DNA from: Sediminibacterium magnilacihabitans
GTDB lineage: Bacteria > Bacteroidota > Bacteroidia > Chitinophagales > Chitinophagaceae
Direction: 5' to 3'
Length of the DNA stretch: 64,000 nt
Assembly: GCA_002973575.1 (NCBI GenBank)
Contig: PVEQ01000001.1
Coordinates: 372,001-436,000, forward strand
The position numbers and the translations under genes are program-made. The notes below the pieces were generated by a model that worked only from the letters and a program-made list of their open reading frames with translations, did not search any database and was not told where the DNA came from. How positions within the stretch are numbered: position 1 is the first letter of the stretch; each line of letters opens with the position of its first letter. Below, piece after piece: positions 34,069-42,187 of this stretch.

Positions 34069-34653
34069 TCAGTTTTTTAACCAATATTTTTCTACACAGT
34101 CACGCATTTGCAGCCTGGCCCGGTGTATTAATACCCAATAGTTAGACGAACTTATTTTTAATACCTTACAAATTTCATCTGAATTAAGGTCTTCCATATA
34201 TTTTAATGTAAACACATGTTGTTGCAATTCTTTAAGGTGGTCTTTACACCAGTTGATGATTTTCTGTATTTCTTTCTTTTCGACAGGGTTATCAGCAGCT
34301 TGCCAGTCTTTTGGCATTTTGTTTTCAGCCCAGCTACCTTCCTCATTAAACCATTCATCATCCATCAACTTTAAATCAGGCATTGTCATAACAGCTTGTT
34401 CGGTGGCTTTCTTTCTGTAATAATCAATTATTTTGTTTTTCAGAATGGTAAACAACCAGTTTTTTTCTGAAGCTTCACCCTTATAACCATCCAAACCTTT
34501 TAATGCGGATAAAAATGTGTCCTGCACCAAATCTTCAGCTATCACACTGTCATTTACCCTGGGTAATGCATATTGATAGAGCATATCTCCGTACAGTTCC
34601 AACCATTTATGGGGATTAGCTTTAATTGCCTGTTTTTCCATTGTCAGGGGCAT
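34069..34653 (-). CDS. ECF sigma factor
   Basis: A 194-residue sigma-70-family factor. Region 2 is at DMLYQYALPRVNDSVIAEDLVQDTFLSALKGLDGYKGEASEKNWLFTILKNKIIDYYRKK, region 4 at LKELQQHVFTLKYMEDLNSDEICKVLKISSSNYWVLIHRARLQMRDC. The insertion between the regions is longer than usual (about 45 residues, Trp/Glu-rich). It is paired with a small zinc anti-sigma protein. Divergent from a Crp/Fnr regulator, it may belong to the same redox response (inference). Confidence 0.88.
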   Translation of the reverse strand: MPLTMEKQAIKANPHKWLELYGDMLYQYALPRVNDSVIAEDLVQDTFLSALKGLDGYKGEASEKNWLFTILKNKIIDYYRKKATEQAVMTMPDLKLMDDEWFNEEGSWAENKMPKDWQAADNPVEKKEIQKIINWCKDHLKELQQHVFTLKYMEDLNSDEICKVLKISSSNYWVLIHRARLQMRDCVEKYWLKN

Positions 34654-34955
34654 TGTTTTTTTATAAAGGTAACAAAATAAATAGTGGGAGAGTAAACCTT
34701 AAGTTAACCCAAAATTTTTAACAACTGGTTTGTAAGGGTTTAAATATTTGCTCGTCACAAAAACTACAGAAAAGGAGTATAACGGTGCTTTAGTTCATGA
34801 AATGAGTTTTAAAACAGTAATCAAAATCGAAGTGTCGCCTGTGCGACAAATGGCGCCTGACACAAATTGAAAAGAGTTATGCGCTAAGGATTGTTTTAAA
34901 ATTAAGACGCAAGTGATTTTGATTTCATTTTACATTAATACTGAATTTTTTCTAA
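34654..34955. promoter_or_regulatory. divergent regulatory region between ECF sigma and Crp/Fnr genes
   Basis: A 302-base region. TGTCGC-CTGT-GCGACA (34833-34848) is a 16-base inverted repeat, the G+C-rich island of an otherwise AT-rich stretch, with GTGTC/GACAC outer matches (34832-34836 and 34859-34863). It is a candidate operator for the Crp/Fnr protein. GTTAACCCAAAA (34703-34714) near the sigma gene resembles motifs in the fecR-susC gap. No clear TAnnTTTG box was seen. Confidence 0.4.
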
Positions 34956-35651
34956 ATGAGTACACTAACACAAAATGGACTGGCTCTTGAAAAAATATTA
35001 CTGACCACCGACATTATTAGGATAACTATGAACAGGAAAGATATATTGAAATTGCACAATGCCGGGGTGGTAAGGCGAATTAGTGAAAGGAAGGTATTCA
35101 ATGTAACAGACACCCCAGTTAAATATGTTTATTTTCTGCAGAAAGGCCTTATTAAAATATCAAACATTAGTGAAACCGGTGAAGAGTTAATTAAATACTT
35201 TATCAAGCCGGGAGCCATTTTTGGCGAATTGAATTTGTTGGATAACGAAGAAAGCAGCCAGGAGGTGGCAATAGCAATGGAGGATTGTGAAGTATGTTTT
35301 ATTCCTGTAGAAACAGTTAATCAATTAATGGCAACTAATAGCACTTTTCAAAAACATATTCTTCAATTTATTGGCAGGAGGATTAAAAAAATGGAAGAAC
35401 GGATGTTTTCATTAATGCTCAAAGATGTAAAGGAAAGGATACTGGATTTTCTCAAAGAGTTTGTGATGGAATTCGGTCATCCGGTAGATGGCGGTTATAC
35501 AGCAAAAAACTTTTTAACACATGAAGATATTGCCAGGGTTACCACTACCAGCAGGCAATCGGTTACTACGTCACTGGTATATTTAAAAAAACAAGGATTA
35601 ATTGACTATGACTCTCAAACCCTGAGTGTATTTAATTTTCAGCGTTCCTGA
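34956..35651 (+). CDS. Crp/Fnr-family transcriptional regulator
   Basis: A 231-residue regulator. The cyclic-nucleotide-binding-like beta barrel (about 30-145) contains KYVYFLQKGLIKIS and PGAIFGELNLLDNEESSQ; the C-terminal winged helix contains FLTHEDIARVTTTSRQSVTTSLVYLKKQGLIDYD. It lacks the four-Cys FNR cluster motif. The FGE-L-L loop lacks the canonical arginine-serine phosphate cassette, so cAMP binding is doubtful. It heads a co-oriented group encoding small membrane, outer-membrane and thioredoxin proteins, which it probably regulates. Confidence 0.88.
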   Translation: MSTLTQNGLALEKILLTTDIIRITMNRKDILKLHNAGVVRRISERKVFNVTDTPVKYVYFLQKGLIKISNISETGEELIKYFIKPGAIFGELNLLDNEESSQEVAIAMEDCEVCFIPVETVNQLMATNSTFQKHILQFIGRRIKKMEERMFSLMLKDVKERILDFLKEFVMEFGHPVDGGYTAKNFLTHEDIARVTTTSRQSVTTSLVYLKKQGLIDYDSQTLSVFNFQRS

Positions 35652-35679
35652 AAAAATATTTTATTTCAAACTAAATAAT

Positions 35680-36150
35680 ATGAAAAAGAAAACATTGAAA
35701 CGAATAGGTCTAATAATACTGGCAGGAATAATAATAGCAGGTAGTGTAGGGGCATACATGTGGTTTAAACCACACCGGGATGTGCAGGCTACAAAAGCGT
35801 TTGCAGAATTAAAAGTCAGCGACCTTATACAGGAATTTTCAGCAGATGCTAATGCTGCTAATGCAAAATATTTGTCTCAGGATGGAAATTCCAAAGTACT
35901 TATTGTAGAAGGCCGGGTAAGCAAAATTTCCACCAATCAAAACGGAGAGACAGTAATCGTTTTAAAGGACCAGGGAGCTAAAGTAGGAGTCAGCGGTACG
36001 TTCACACTAAAAACAAGTCCTAATACAGCAGGAATTAAAGAAGGTGACAATATAAAAATAAAGGGTGCCATTACAGCCGGTAATAGCTATAATGCAGACC
36101 TCGATTTATATGAACATGCCGTACTGGTTCAATGTGATATTGTGAAATAA
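35680..36150 (+). CDS. membrane-anchored OB-fold (tRNA_anti-like) protein
   Basis: A 156-residue protein with one N-terminal membrane helix (IGLIILAGIIIAGSVGAYMWF). An OB-fold of the tRNA_anti-like type follows: VLIVEGRVSKISTNQNGETVIVLKD ... TFTLKTSPNTAGIKEGDNIKIKGAIT ... DLYEHAVLVQCDIV. The ATG at 35680 follows the Crp/Fnr stop by 28 bases. The family is common in Bacteroidota and of unknown function; the OB domain faces the periplasm by topology. Confidence 0.8.
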   Translation: MKKKTLKRIGLIILAGIIIAGSVGAYMWFKPHRDVQATKAFAELKVSDLIQEFSADANAANAKYLSQDGNSKVLIVEGRVSKISTNQNGETVIVLKDQGAKVGVSGTFTLKTSPNTAGIKEGDNIKIKGAITAGNSYNADLDLYEHAVLVQCDIVK

Positions 36151-36158
36151 GGACCCCT

Positions 36159-36371
36159 ATGAATTTTATTAAAAAATATATTCTTACCATTTCAGGTGTA
36201 CTCATTGGTTCAGTAGCCGGATACTTTTACTGGAAATTCGTTGGATGCACTTCAGGTACTTGCTATATACAGTCTAATCCGGTAAGAATGACTTTATATG
36301 GGGCACTGACAGGAGACTTGATATTAAATATTTTTCAACCTAAGACCAATCAAAAGAAACATGAAAATTAA
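36159..36371 (+). CDS. DUF6132 small membrane protein
   Basis: A 70-residue protein with two membrane helices (LTISGVLIGSVAGYFYWKFV and MTLYGALTGDLILNIF) joined by the diagnostic loop G-C-T-S-G-T-C-Y-I. The loop Cys pair could take part in thiol chemistry at the membrane surface. It lies 8 bases after the OB-fold gene and overlaps the next gene by 11 bases. The function is unknown. Confidence 0.82.
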   Translation: MNFIKKYILTISGVLIGSVAGYFYWKFVGCTSGTCYIQSNPVRMTLYGALTGDLILNIFQPKTNQKKHEN

Positions 36372-36981
36372 AACAATAACAGTTGCCTTCGTAATAACAG
36401 TATTTATTAACCAATCTTTAAGTGCCCAGGAAAATGGAAAACTATTTTTTACTACATCTTTTGGTGTAATAGCCCCACAAGGAAAATTTGGTAAGGCAAT
36501 TAAATCCACCCTGGCCTTTAATTCAGGCGTTGAAATGGCACTTAAAAATAATTGGTATAGTCAATTAATATTTGACTTTAACGCATTGAAATACGACCAG
36601 CAGGTACGAGATGCTAATTCTCCTTTCTTGTTTCAAAATACAAACAGCTCTTTATTACTACTAGGTCTGAATGGCGGTAAGAATATTCCCTTTAAAAGTA
36701 AAAAATGGTTTACATCACTGTACGGAGGTGGTGGCTATCTCAATATTGGAGAGCCAAGAATAACGATAGACAATATTGGCAATATTGCTAAACAGGATGT
36801 GGCAAGAAAAAGTAGTGTTTTTGCAAGAGGTGGCGCAAGGCTTGCCTATAAAACCAAATCCAGTTTTTTTCAAACACTATATTTAGACGGGTCATATTGG
36901 ACTTCACCAGCAAAAGTGCAGGGAGGTAATGTTAATGGCTTTTCTTTTTATATAGGCACCAGGTTTGGTACTGTTCAGTAA
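36361..36981 (+). CDS. predicted outer-membrane beta-barrel protein
   Basis: A 206-residue exported protein with signal peptide (MKIKTITVAFVITVFINQS, ending LSAQ). The mature part is built of amphipathic strands with aromatic/Gly turns (FFTTSFGVIAPQGKFG, WYSQLIFDFNALKY, SSLLLLGLNGGKNI, WFTSLYGGGGYLNIG) and a C-terminal strand FSFYIGTRFGTV. It is likely an 8- to 10-strand barrel. No specific family was recognised. It is translationally coupled to DUF6132. Confidence 0.6.
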   Translation: MKIKTITVAFVITVFINQSLSAQENGKLFFTTSFGVIAPQGKFGKAIKSTLAFNSGVEMALKNNWYSQLIFDFNALKYDQQVRDANSPFLFQNTNSSLLLLGLNGGKNIPFKSKKWFTSLYGGGGYLNIGEPRITIDNIGNIAKQDVARKSSVFARGGARLAYKTKSSFFQTLYLDGSYWTSPAKVQGGNVNGFSFYIGTRFGTVQ

Positions 36982-37009
36982 ATCAATTTAAAACAATAAA
37001 ACTAAAAGT

Positions 37010-37429
37010 ATGAAAAATGTAGTAATTAAATCCGTGTTGGTTGCTTTTATAGCAATCGTAGGTTCGTCTGTTTTCTTTTCAGCAAAGGCTCAAACCAAAG
37101 CCGGGACTCCGAAAGTTTATGCGGTAATTAATAAAGCAGACTGGTGCCCTGTTTGCCAAGCTAATGGCGCAAGGGTAATGAGTGAAGTAATGCCCGCCTG
37201 CAAGGATCTGAAGGTAAAATTTGTAGCAAATGATTTAACAAATCTGCAAACTATTGCTAAGTCAACGGCAGAATTGAAAAAAAATAAAGTTTTCAATGCT
37301 GTAAAAGAAGCAAAATCAACCGGGGTTATTTTGTTGGTAAATGCTAAAACCAAAAAAGTAGTAAAACAAATAAGTGTTGCTAAACCTTCTGAAGAAATAA
37401 TAAAAGAAATTACGGCGGCACAAAGCTAA
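37010..37429 (+). CDS. exported thioredoxin-like protein (CPVC)
   Basis: A 139-residue periplasmic thioredoxin-fold protein with signal peptide (ending FSAKAQ) and redox site D-W-C-P-V-C-Q-A-N. It is a paralogue of the CPTC protein in the dsbD operon. It has one further Cys in MPACKDLKVKF. It is the last gene of the Crp/Fnr group before a clear terminator. Confidence 0.85.
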   Translation: MKNVVIKSVLVAFIAIVGSSVFFSAKAQTKAGTPKVYAVINKADWCPVCQANGARVMSEVMPACKDLKVKFVANDLTNLQTIAKSTAELKKNKVFNAVKEAKSTGVILLVNAKTKKVVKQISVAKPSEEIIKEITAAQS

Positions 37430-37477
37430 AAATTTGTCAAATCTTTCTTCATAGATTGGTTAATGGTGGTTTTAAGT

Positions 37478-37503
37478 AACAGCCCTCTCATTAGGGGGCT
37501 GTT
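37478..37503 (+). terminator. terminator of the Crp/Fnr redox group
   Basis: AACAGCCC (37478-37485) pairs with GGGCTGTT (37496-37503) around a 10-base loop. It lies 48 bases past the thioredoxin stop. No long T-run follows, so efficiency is uncertain. Confidence 0.6.
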
Positions 37504-37536
37504 CACAATTAAATATTCGAGTTATACAAATATAAC

Positions 37537-38010
37537 ATGAGAAGCATTATAGGTACTTCGATTGCATCAGCGGCAGCATTGATAACGTTACTTTTACTTA
37601 CTATTATTATACTGCTGGCTTGTAATAGTTCATCAGGGGAAAATGCTTTGTTGCAATCAAAAGATGGCGTTCAATTCTCTGCCATTTCTTTAGGGCAGGC
37701 AGCAGCCCAAAGCAAAAGAGAAAATAAACCCGTGTTTCTGCTTGTACATGCCAGCTATTGTTCATCCTGCAGGAAAATGATAAGAACGGTATTCCCGGAA
37801 AAAGAAATTGGCGACTTGTTTAATAAGAGCTTTATTAATGCGCAGGTTGACATAGAATCAGAAGAAGGCGAAAGAGTGGTAAAAGATTTTGAAATTAGGG
37901 GCACACCAACTTTACTATTTCTCACACCGGATGGGAAGGTAATAAGCAAAACAAGTGGGTTTTACAGCAAACAAGAATTGATAGCTTTAACAAAGGGTTT
38001 GTTGTTTTAA
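37537..38010 (+). CDS. thioredoxin-fold lipoprotein (CSSC)
   Basis: A 157-residue predicted lipoprotein with a long hydrophobic signal and lipobox LLAC (Cys29). A DUF255/thioredoxin-like domain follows: KRENKPVFLLVHASYCSSCRKMIRTVF, then VKDFEIRGTPTLLFLTPDGKVI with the cis-Pro. The redox pair is C-S-S-C. A palindrome GTTATA-CAAA-TATAAC (37521-37536) ends exactly at the ATG and could control initiation. It is separated from the Crp/Fnr group by a terminator and so probably has its own promoter. Confidence 0.82.
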   Translation: MRSIIGTSIASAAALITLLLLTIIILLACNSSSGENALLQSKDGVQFSAISLGQAAAQSKRENKPVFLLVHASYCSSCRKMIRTVFPEKEIGDLFNKSFINAQVDIESEEGERVVKDFEIRGTPTLLFLTPDGKVISKTSGFYSKQELIALTKGLLF

Positions 38011-38032
38011 GGAAAACTTGTTAGTGAATAAA

Positions 38033-39124
38033 TCATGCTGGCTGTTTTTCGAATTTCTCTCTGATGTTACCTAAAGATATTTTTAGGGTTCTCTCCATCT
38101 TATTTTTCATAAATAGGTTAAACATTACTTTATAAGTGAAATTATTTTTTACCAGGAATTGTATTTTGACTTTGCTTGATTTTGCCGATAGATAGTCTAC
38201 CGAAAATTTATGACCGAAAGCTTTCCAGGTATTATCAATTTCTGTAATCGTAAAACCATTTTCTCCATGCTCAAAATAGTTTAAATGAAAAAGGGTTGAG
38301 TTCTTGTTCTTCGAAATACATTTGTGGACTGTGCCAACCTGGTTTATTTTTTCGTTTGAAATTAATTCAATTACTCTAACATTATTCATCCATTCAGATC
38401 TTCTGGATAAATCGGCGATATAGCTGAATACAATATCAGCAGGTGAATTTATTATGGCACTTTCTGTAATTATCGGAACCATGTTTGCCGGGTTTTCTAA
38501 ACTACCTTCTTCATGAACTTCAATGCCGTTAATCCAGTGTTTAATTGAGGTATATTTATAAGGAACAATAACACCGTCAAATTCCTCGCCTTCATCTACC
38601 ATTGATAGTTGCAAGGAGTTTAATTTTTGGTTGTTTAGTGCTTCAAAGAATGGTTTTGTAAAGAGAAGATATTCATTGCCAGGGATTTTATTTTTAAGAA
38701 GCCGGTGCAGAATGATTACATCCTTTCCAATTAGTTTATGCTGACTTCTCACATAATAACTGCCAACAGAACCTGTGTGAATAATAAATTTCACCGTAAG
38801 ATCATTAGCTGTTCTGCAGGCACCGCATTGACAAATTCTTCGATTTTCATATTGCAGCAAGTGCTGATGAAATTTTTCAAATATACTTTTGGCCTGCCCG
38901 GTAATTTCATCTACAGAGGGAATTTTGCCAAAACGGAAAAAGAAGACTGCATCGCCTTCTATTTCCATCAACTCCATGTTCAGTTTATTTTCCTTAATAA
39001 TTATTTCCAACAGTTCCTGGATGATATGGGAGCTGTGTTCAATTTCTGTTTCACCAACAAATTTTGTAAAGCCGCTAATGTCAGGCATAAAAAGAAAGGC
39101 CTCTTGCTGATTTATATGTGACAT
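38033..39124 (-). CDS. DUF2652 class III cyclase-like protein with C-terminal SRPBCC domain
   Basis: A 363-residue two-domain protein (ATG 39124 chosen). Residues 8-190 resemble a class III nucleotide cyclase (DUF2652): FLFMPD15-ISGFT holds the first metal Asp, and EIEGD58-AVFFF the second. The later GKDVIILHR141 keeps the transition-state Arg but has Ile137 where active cyclases have Asn. A Cys-rich insert (CQCGACR, about 98-103) may bind metal. Residues 210-355 form an SRPBCC helix-grip domain. It is probably catalytically weak, altered or a nucleotide sensor. It lies 56 bases downstream of a patatin gene on the same strand. Confidence 0.8.
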   Translation of the reverse strand: MSHINQQEAFLFMPDISGFTKFVGETEIEHSSHIIQELLEIIIKENKLNMELMEIEGDAVFFFRFGKIPSVDEITGQAKSIFEKFHQHLLQYENRRICQCGACRTANDLTVKFIIHTGSVGSYYVRSQHKLIGKDVIILHRLLKNKIPGNEYLLFTKPFFEALNNQKLNSLQLSMVDEGEEFDGVIVPYKYTSIKHWINGIEVHEEGSLENPANMVPIITESAIINSPADIVFSYIADLSRRSEWMNNVRVIELISNEKINQVGTVHKCISKNKNSTLFHLNYFEHGENGFTITEIDNTWKAFGHKFSVDYLSAKSSKVKIQFLVKNNFTYKVMFNLFMKNKMERTLKISLGNIREKFEKQPA

Positions 39125-39180
39125 ATTTAAAGTAATCCCTGTATTAGTTAAATTTAATGATGAAAATATACAAGTGTTTT

Positions 39181-40086
39181 TTACACCGGTTGATGGCAAT
39201 AACAGATGGGCCCGGTTGTCTTAGCATATTGATATCCTTCTTCCCACCATTGGCTCATTAGTTCAGGGTCGAAAATCAACGAATTATCAGTCAGTTGCCT
39301 TGGTGTATAATAAATACGAATATCAATCCTGCGGTTTATTCCCATTAGTTTCCCTATCATCACATCTTTAATGCTGATTTGTGTGGCCATAAATCGAAAT
39401 GTTTTTAGCAAAAGAGAAAAAGCATTTCTACCCAATGGCTGTTTCCTGATTGGATGTTCATTTTCAAGTATGATTACATCCACTTGACAAGCATTATTTT
39501 CTAACGCACAATAAATCGGTATATGGCTTCCAAATCCGCCATCGGCATACTGACATCCATTTTTTTCAAACACACTCATGAAGGGTACGAAATTGGTGGA
39601 GGCCCAGGCCCAATTGCAAAAATCTTCATAATCACAATTGCTGGAGTGAATATATTCAACGGTTTGTTCCGTTAAATTGGAGACAGTAAAAATTACATTA
39701 CGCTTTAATTCTCTAATCATTTCAAAATCATCCCTGCTAATGCTATTCCTGATTAATCGTCGCAGATTCTCACTCTCGCCAAAAGTGGGACATCCTTTCA
39801 AAAAGGTACGGAGGGTATTGAAATGATTTATGCTCGTATCATACCCCTTCAGCGTTTTATTAATACGAAATGGTGAAATGCTGAAAATATCTTTTTGGGT
39901 AACTGAGGTATAAATCTTCTTTATTTTGTCCACCTTTCCTGTGGCGAGGTGGGGTAATAGCAGGCTGCCAGTGGAACATCCTACTAAAATATCATAATTA
40001 TTGCCGCAATCCTTAACCAGATATTCAGCAATGCCACCAGCAAATGCCCCTTTACTGCCACCGCCAGATATGACTAATGCTTTCAT
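39181..40086 (-). CDS. patatin-like phospholipase
   Basis: A 301-residue PNPLA-family lipase. It has the oxyanion loop ISGGGSKGAFAGG, the nucleophile elbow G-C-S38-T-G and the catalytic Asp in Y-A-D-G-G-F-G-S-H, so the Ser-Asp dyad is complete. The ATG at 40086 is preferred. There is no signal peptide, so it acts in the cytoplasm or at the inner leaflet. It is paired with the downstream cyclase-like protein, an arrangement recalling signal-activated phospholipase effectors; that link is inference. Confidence 0.88.
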   Translation of the reverse strand: MKALVISGGGSKGAFAGGIAEYLVKDCGNNYDILVGCSTGSLLLPHLATGKVDKIKKIYTSVTQKDIFSISPFRINKTLKGYDTSINHFNTLRTFLKGCPTFGESENLRRLIRNSISRDDFEMIRELKRNVIFTVSNLTEQTVEYIHSSNCDYEDFCNWAWASTNFVPFMSVFEKNGCQYADGGFGSHIPIYCALENNACQVDVIILENEHPIRKQPLGRNAFSLLLKTFRFMATQISIKDVMIGKLMGINRRIDIRIYYTPRQLTDNSLIFDPELMSQWWEEGYQYAKTTGPICYCHQPV

Positions 40087-40165
40087 AATAATGGTGACGG
40101 ATGACAAATACTTTCATGACAACTGATATGTTATTTCTAGGCATAATTTCAGGCCGTTATTTGCC

Positions 40166-40173
40166 TATTTTTG
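40166..40173 (+). promoter_or_regulatory. putative -7 box of the DinB-like gene
   Basis: TATTTTTG matches TAnnTTTG and would place the start of transcription near 40180, 11 bases before the ATG. No TTTG box was found at the expected -33 distance. Confidence 0.35.
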
Positions 40174-40190
40174 GGTAACAACTTAATCAC

Positions 40191-40718
40191 ATGAAATTTT
40201 TAAGTATTTCTTTAATATTAATATTGTCCTTCAGTTTATCTCTGAGAGCTCAAAGAATTGATTCTCTTTTCTTAGAGGCATCAATTACAAAACTGCAACA
40301 TTCAAAAGAATATACCATGAAGGTGGCGAACCTCATGCCGGAAGAAAAGTATTTGTTTAAGCCAACAACCGGCGAAATGAGTTTTGGCGAACAGTTATTG
40401 CATCTTTCTTCCAATATGGGGTGGCTCTGTTCATCATACCTTGACGCCTCATCGAATCCAGTCACTAAAGCAGACATGAAATTTCAACATAAGGAAGAAA
40501 TATTATCCGTATTGAATAAAAGTTATGACTATGCCATTAACATTTTACAACGATTTAAACCAGTTAACCTTGCGGATACGGTGTCTTTTTTTGCTGGCCC
40601 ATTAGACAAACTGCAAATCATTAACCTTTTGAATGATCATCAAACACATCACAGGGCACAAATGCTTGTTTATTTAAGATTAAACGGAATTAAGCCACCG
40701 GATTATGTTGGATGGTGA
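40191..40718 (+). CDS. exported DinB-like protein
   Basis: A 175-residue four-helix DinB-fold protein with a signal peptide (MKFLSISLILILSFSLSLRAQ). The metal-binding histidines are visible as MSFGEQLLHLSSNM and the late NLLNDHQTHHRAQMLVYLRLNG. Many DinB proteins use such a His triad for divalent metals; several act in thiol (bacillithiol/mycothiol) S-transfer, but an exported copy would need another partner. It is monocistronic. Confidence 0.82.
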   Translation: MKFLSISLILILSFSLSLRAQRIDSLFLEASITKLQHSKEYTMKVANLMPEEKYLFKPTTGEMSFGEQLLHLSSNMGWLCSSYLDASSNPVTKADMKFQHKEEILSVLNKSYDYAINILQRFKPVNLADTVSFFAGPLDKLQIINLLNDHQTHHRAQMLVYLRLNGIKPPDYVGW

Positions 40719-40761
40719 GCTATTAAAACAGCTTAGTTAGGAGTATTACGAAAAGAGGTAC

Positions 40762-42093
40762 CTACTTGAGATTTAGTTTCATCAATACCCATTGCCCCAC
40801 TTGCTCACCCTGTTTCATTCCGGCATTAACACCATCCCTGTAGTGAATGCCGCCATACACCCGACTATCTGACGTTTCTCTATAAGCCTGTTTAAAAGAT
40901 GTAAAAGAACGCACTCCATGTTCATAGATAAATTCCGTAGAATCAGTAAAAGCAATGTTATCACCCAATAATTTAGTCAAAACAGTGCCGGCAGAGGCAG
41001 ATATTGCGCTATGTCCACTTACATATTCAGGAAATGGAGGGTTTTCAAGAAATGAATTCCAACCCGGCTCTATATACTGATTAATAACCGTGATTGGTCT
41101 AACTCTGTTACTTCTATATTTCTCATCCCAGCTGGCAATAAAAGCATCGTGTAATGCCAATGCAGTTGCCATATAAATTTCGGTGCATTTCATCAGGTCA
41201 ATCTTTTTATTTTTCATCACCGTTCTTGCAATTGCAATCCAATGACCTGCAGGTGTCATTTTTTTTGTTGCAAACATCACATGACCTGAGATATTTGTCA
41301 CAAATGCATTGTCGTCCCAGAAATAAGCAATATCCTTTTGCTCCTGGGTTAATTGCTTACTAATATCATAAACATCTTTAAGCAATTTATAATATTGACT
41401 TTTAGAGTTCGTGTTATATTTGGCACAAGGAATTGGCCTAAACTGAGAGGCTGAATCTATAGTAAAAAATCTTGTTTTGCTCCACTGAGGTTCACAAGCC
41501 TGGGCATACGCCGGAGGGGTCGGTACCCATCTGCCAGGCTCATCCAATACAGCAAACTTTTGCCCGCTTCTTGTTTCTTTATATTTATCAGTATCGGCAT
41601 AAGCGAGTATGTGTTTGGCAATTTTGTTTCCGTAATCAATGGATTGTTCATATACATCTTCGGGTATGTTCATTTTTTTGTATTGTAGATAAAACGAATC
41701 GGCAAATTTCGTCCACATATCCTTTGAAAACGTTAGTTCTTCGCCTACTTTATTAAATGCAGTAACAGCAGCAAGCGGAAAGCAATAGATTTTACCTTTG
41801 TCTGGTTCTGGAACGGATGTAAAATCTGTAATAACTCCGGCTAATGATTTATACTCCGGGAACTGCTGCCGCATTGCTTCATAGGCAGCAAGGTAGGAAT
41901 AAGTATATATTCTGCTGGCCACAGGAGGTTTGAAAATATCATGTACAATTACATCTGTTAATTGTACAGAACATTGATGAAACAGTTCAGGATTTGAAGC
42001 AGCTTTGCCATACTCATCCTCAGAGGCATTTTGCTTGCAAGAGAACAGCCCAAAAATTAGGGCTGAAGCAACTACAATTGATTTTGGATACAT
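40762..42093 (-). CDS. PAP2 / vanadium-haloperoxidase-like lipoprotein
   Basis: A 443-residue lipoprotein (lipobox GLFSC) of the PAP2 superfamily in its haloperoxidase-like form. The active-site motifs are complete: K-Y-R-S-N-R-V-R-P, P-E-Y-V-S-G-H-S-A and S-R-V-Y-G-G-I-H-Y-R-D-G. These bind phosphate or vanadate. It could be a phosphatase or a haloperoxidase; the sequence alone does not decide. The ATG at 42093 fits the lipoprotein signal. It is 94 bases downstream of a DUF547 gene on the same strand. Confidence 0.85.
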   Translation of the reverse strand: MYPKSIVVASALIFGLFSCKQNASEDEYGKAASNPELFHQCSVQLTDVIVHDIFKPPVASRIYTYSYLAAYEAMRQQFPEYKSLAGVITDFTSVPEPDKGKIYCFPLAAVTAFNKVGEELTFSKDMWTKFADSFYLQYKKMNIPEDVYEQSIDYGNKIAKHILAYADTDKYKETRSGQKFAVLDEPGRWVPTPPAYAQACEPQWSKTRFFTIDSASQFRPIPCAKYNTNSKSQYYKLLKDVYDISKQLTQEQKDIAYFWDDNAFVTNISGHVMFATKKMTPAGHWIAIARTVMKNKKIDLMKCTEIYMATALALHDAFIASWDEKYRSNRVRPITVINQYIEPGWNSFLENPPFPEYVSGHSAISASAGTVLTKLLGDNIAFTDSTEFIYEHGVRSFTSFKQAYRETSDSRVYGGIHYRDGVNAGMKQGEQVGQWVLMKLNLK

Positions 42094-42187
42094 ATAAAAT
42101 GGTGATTTTTGTAATCTAATTATTTTCATACAAATTTAGATTGATTCTGGCCAGGAAATATCTATTTAGCGTAAACACGAATGTCCG

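Noticed and set aside
38033..39124. DUF2652 protein as a confident active nucleotide cyclase
   Set aside because: The catalytic Asn position is Ile, so activity cannot be claimed; it is kept only as a hypothesis in the findings.
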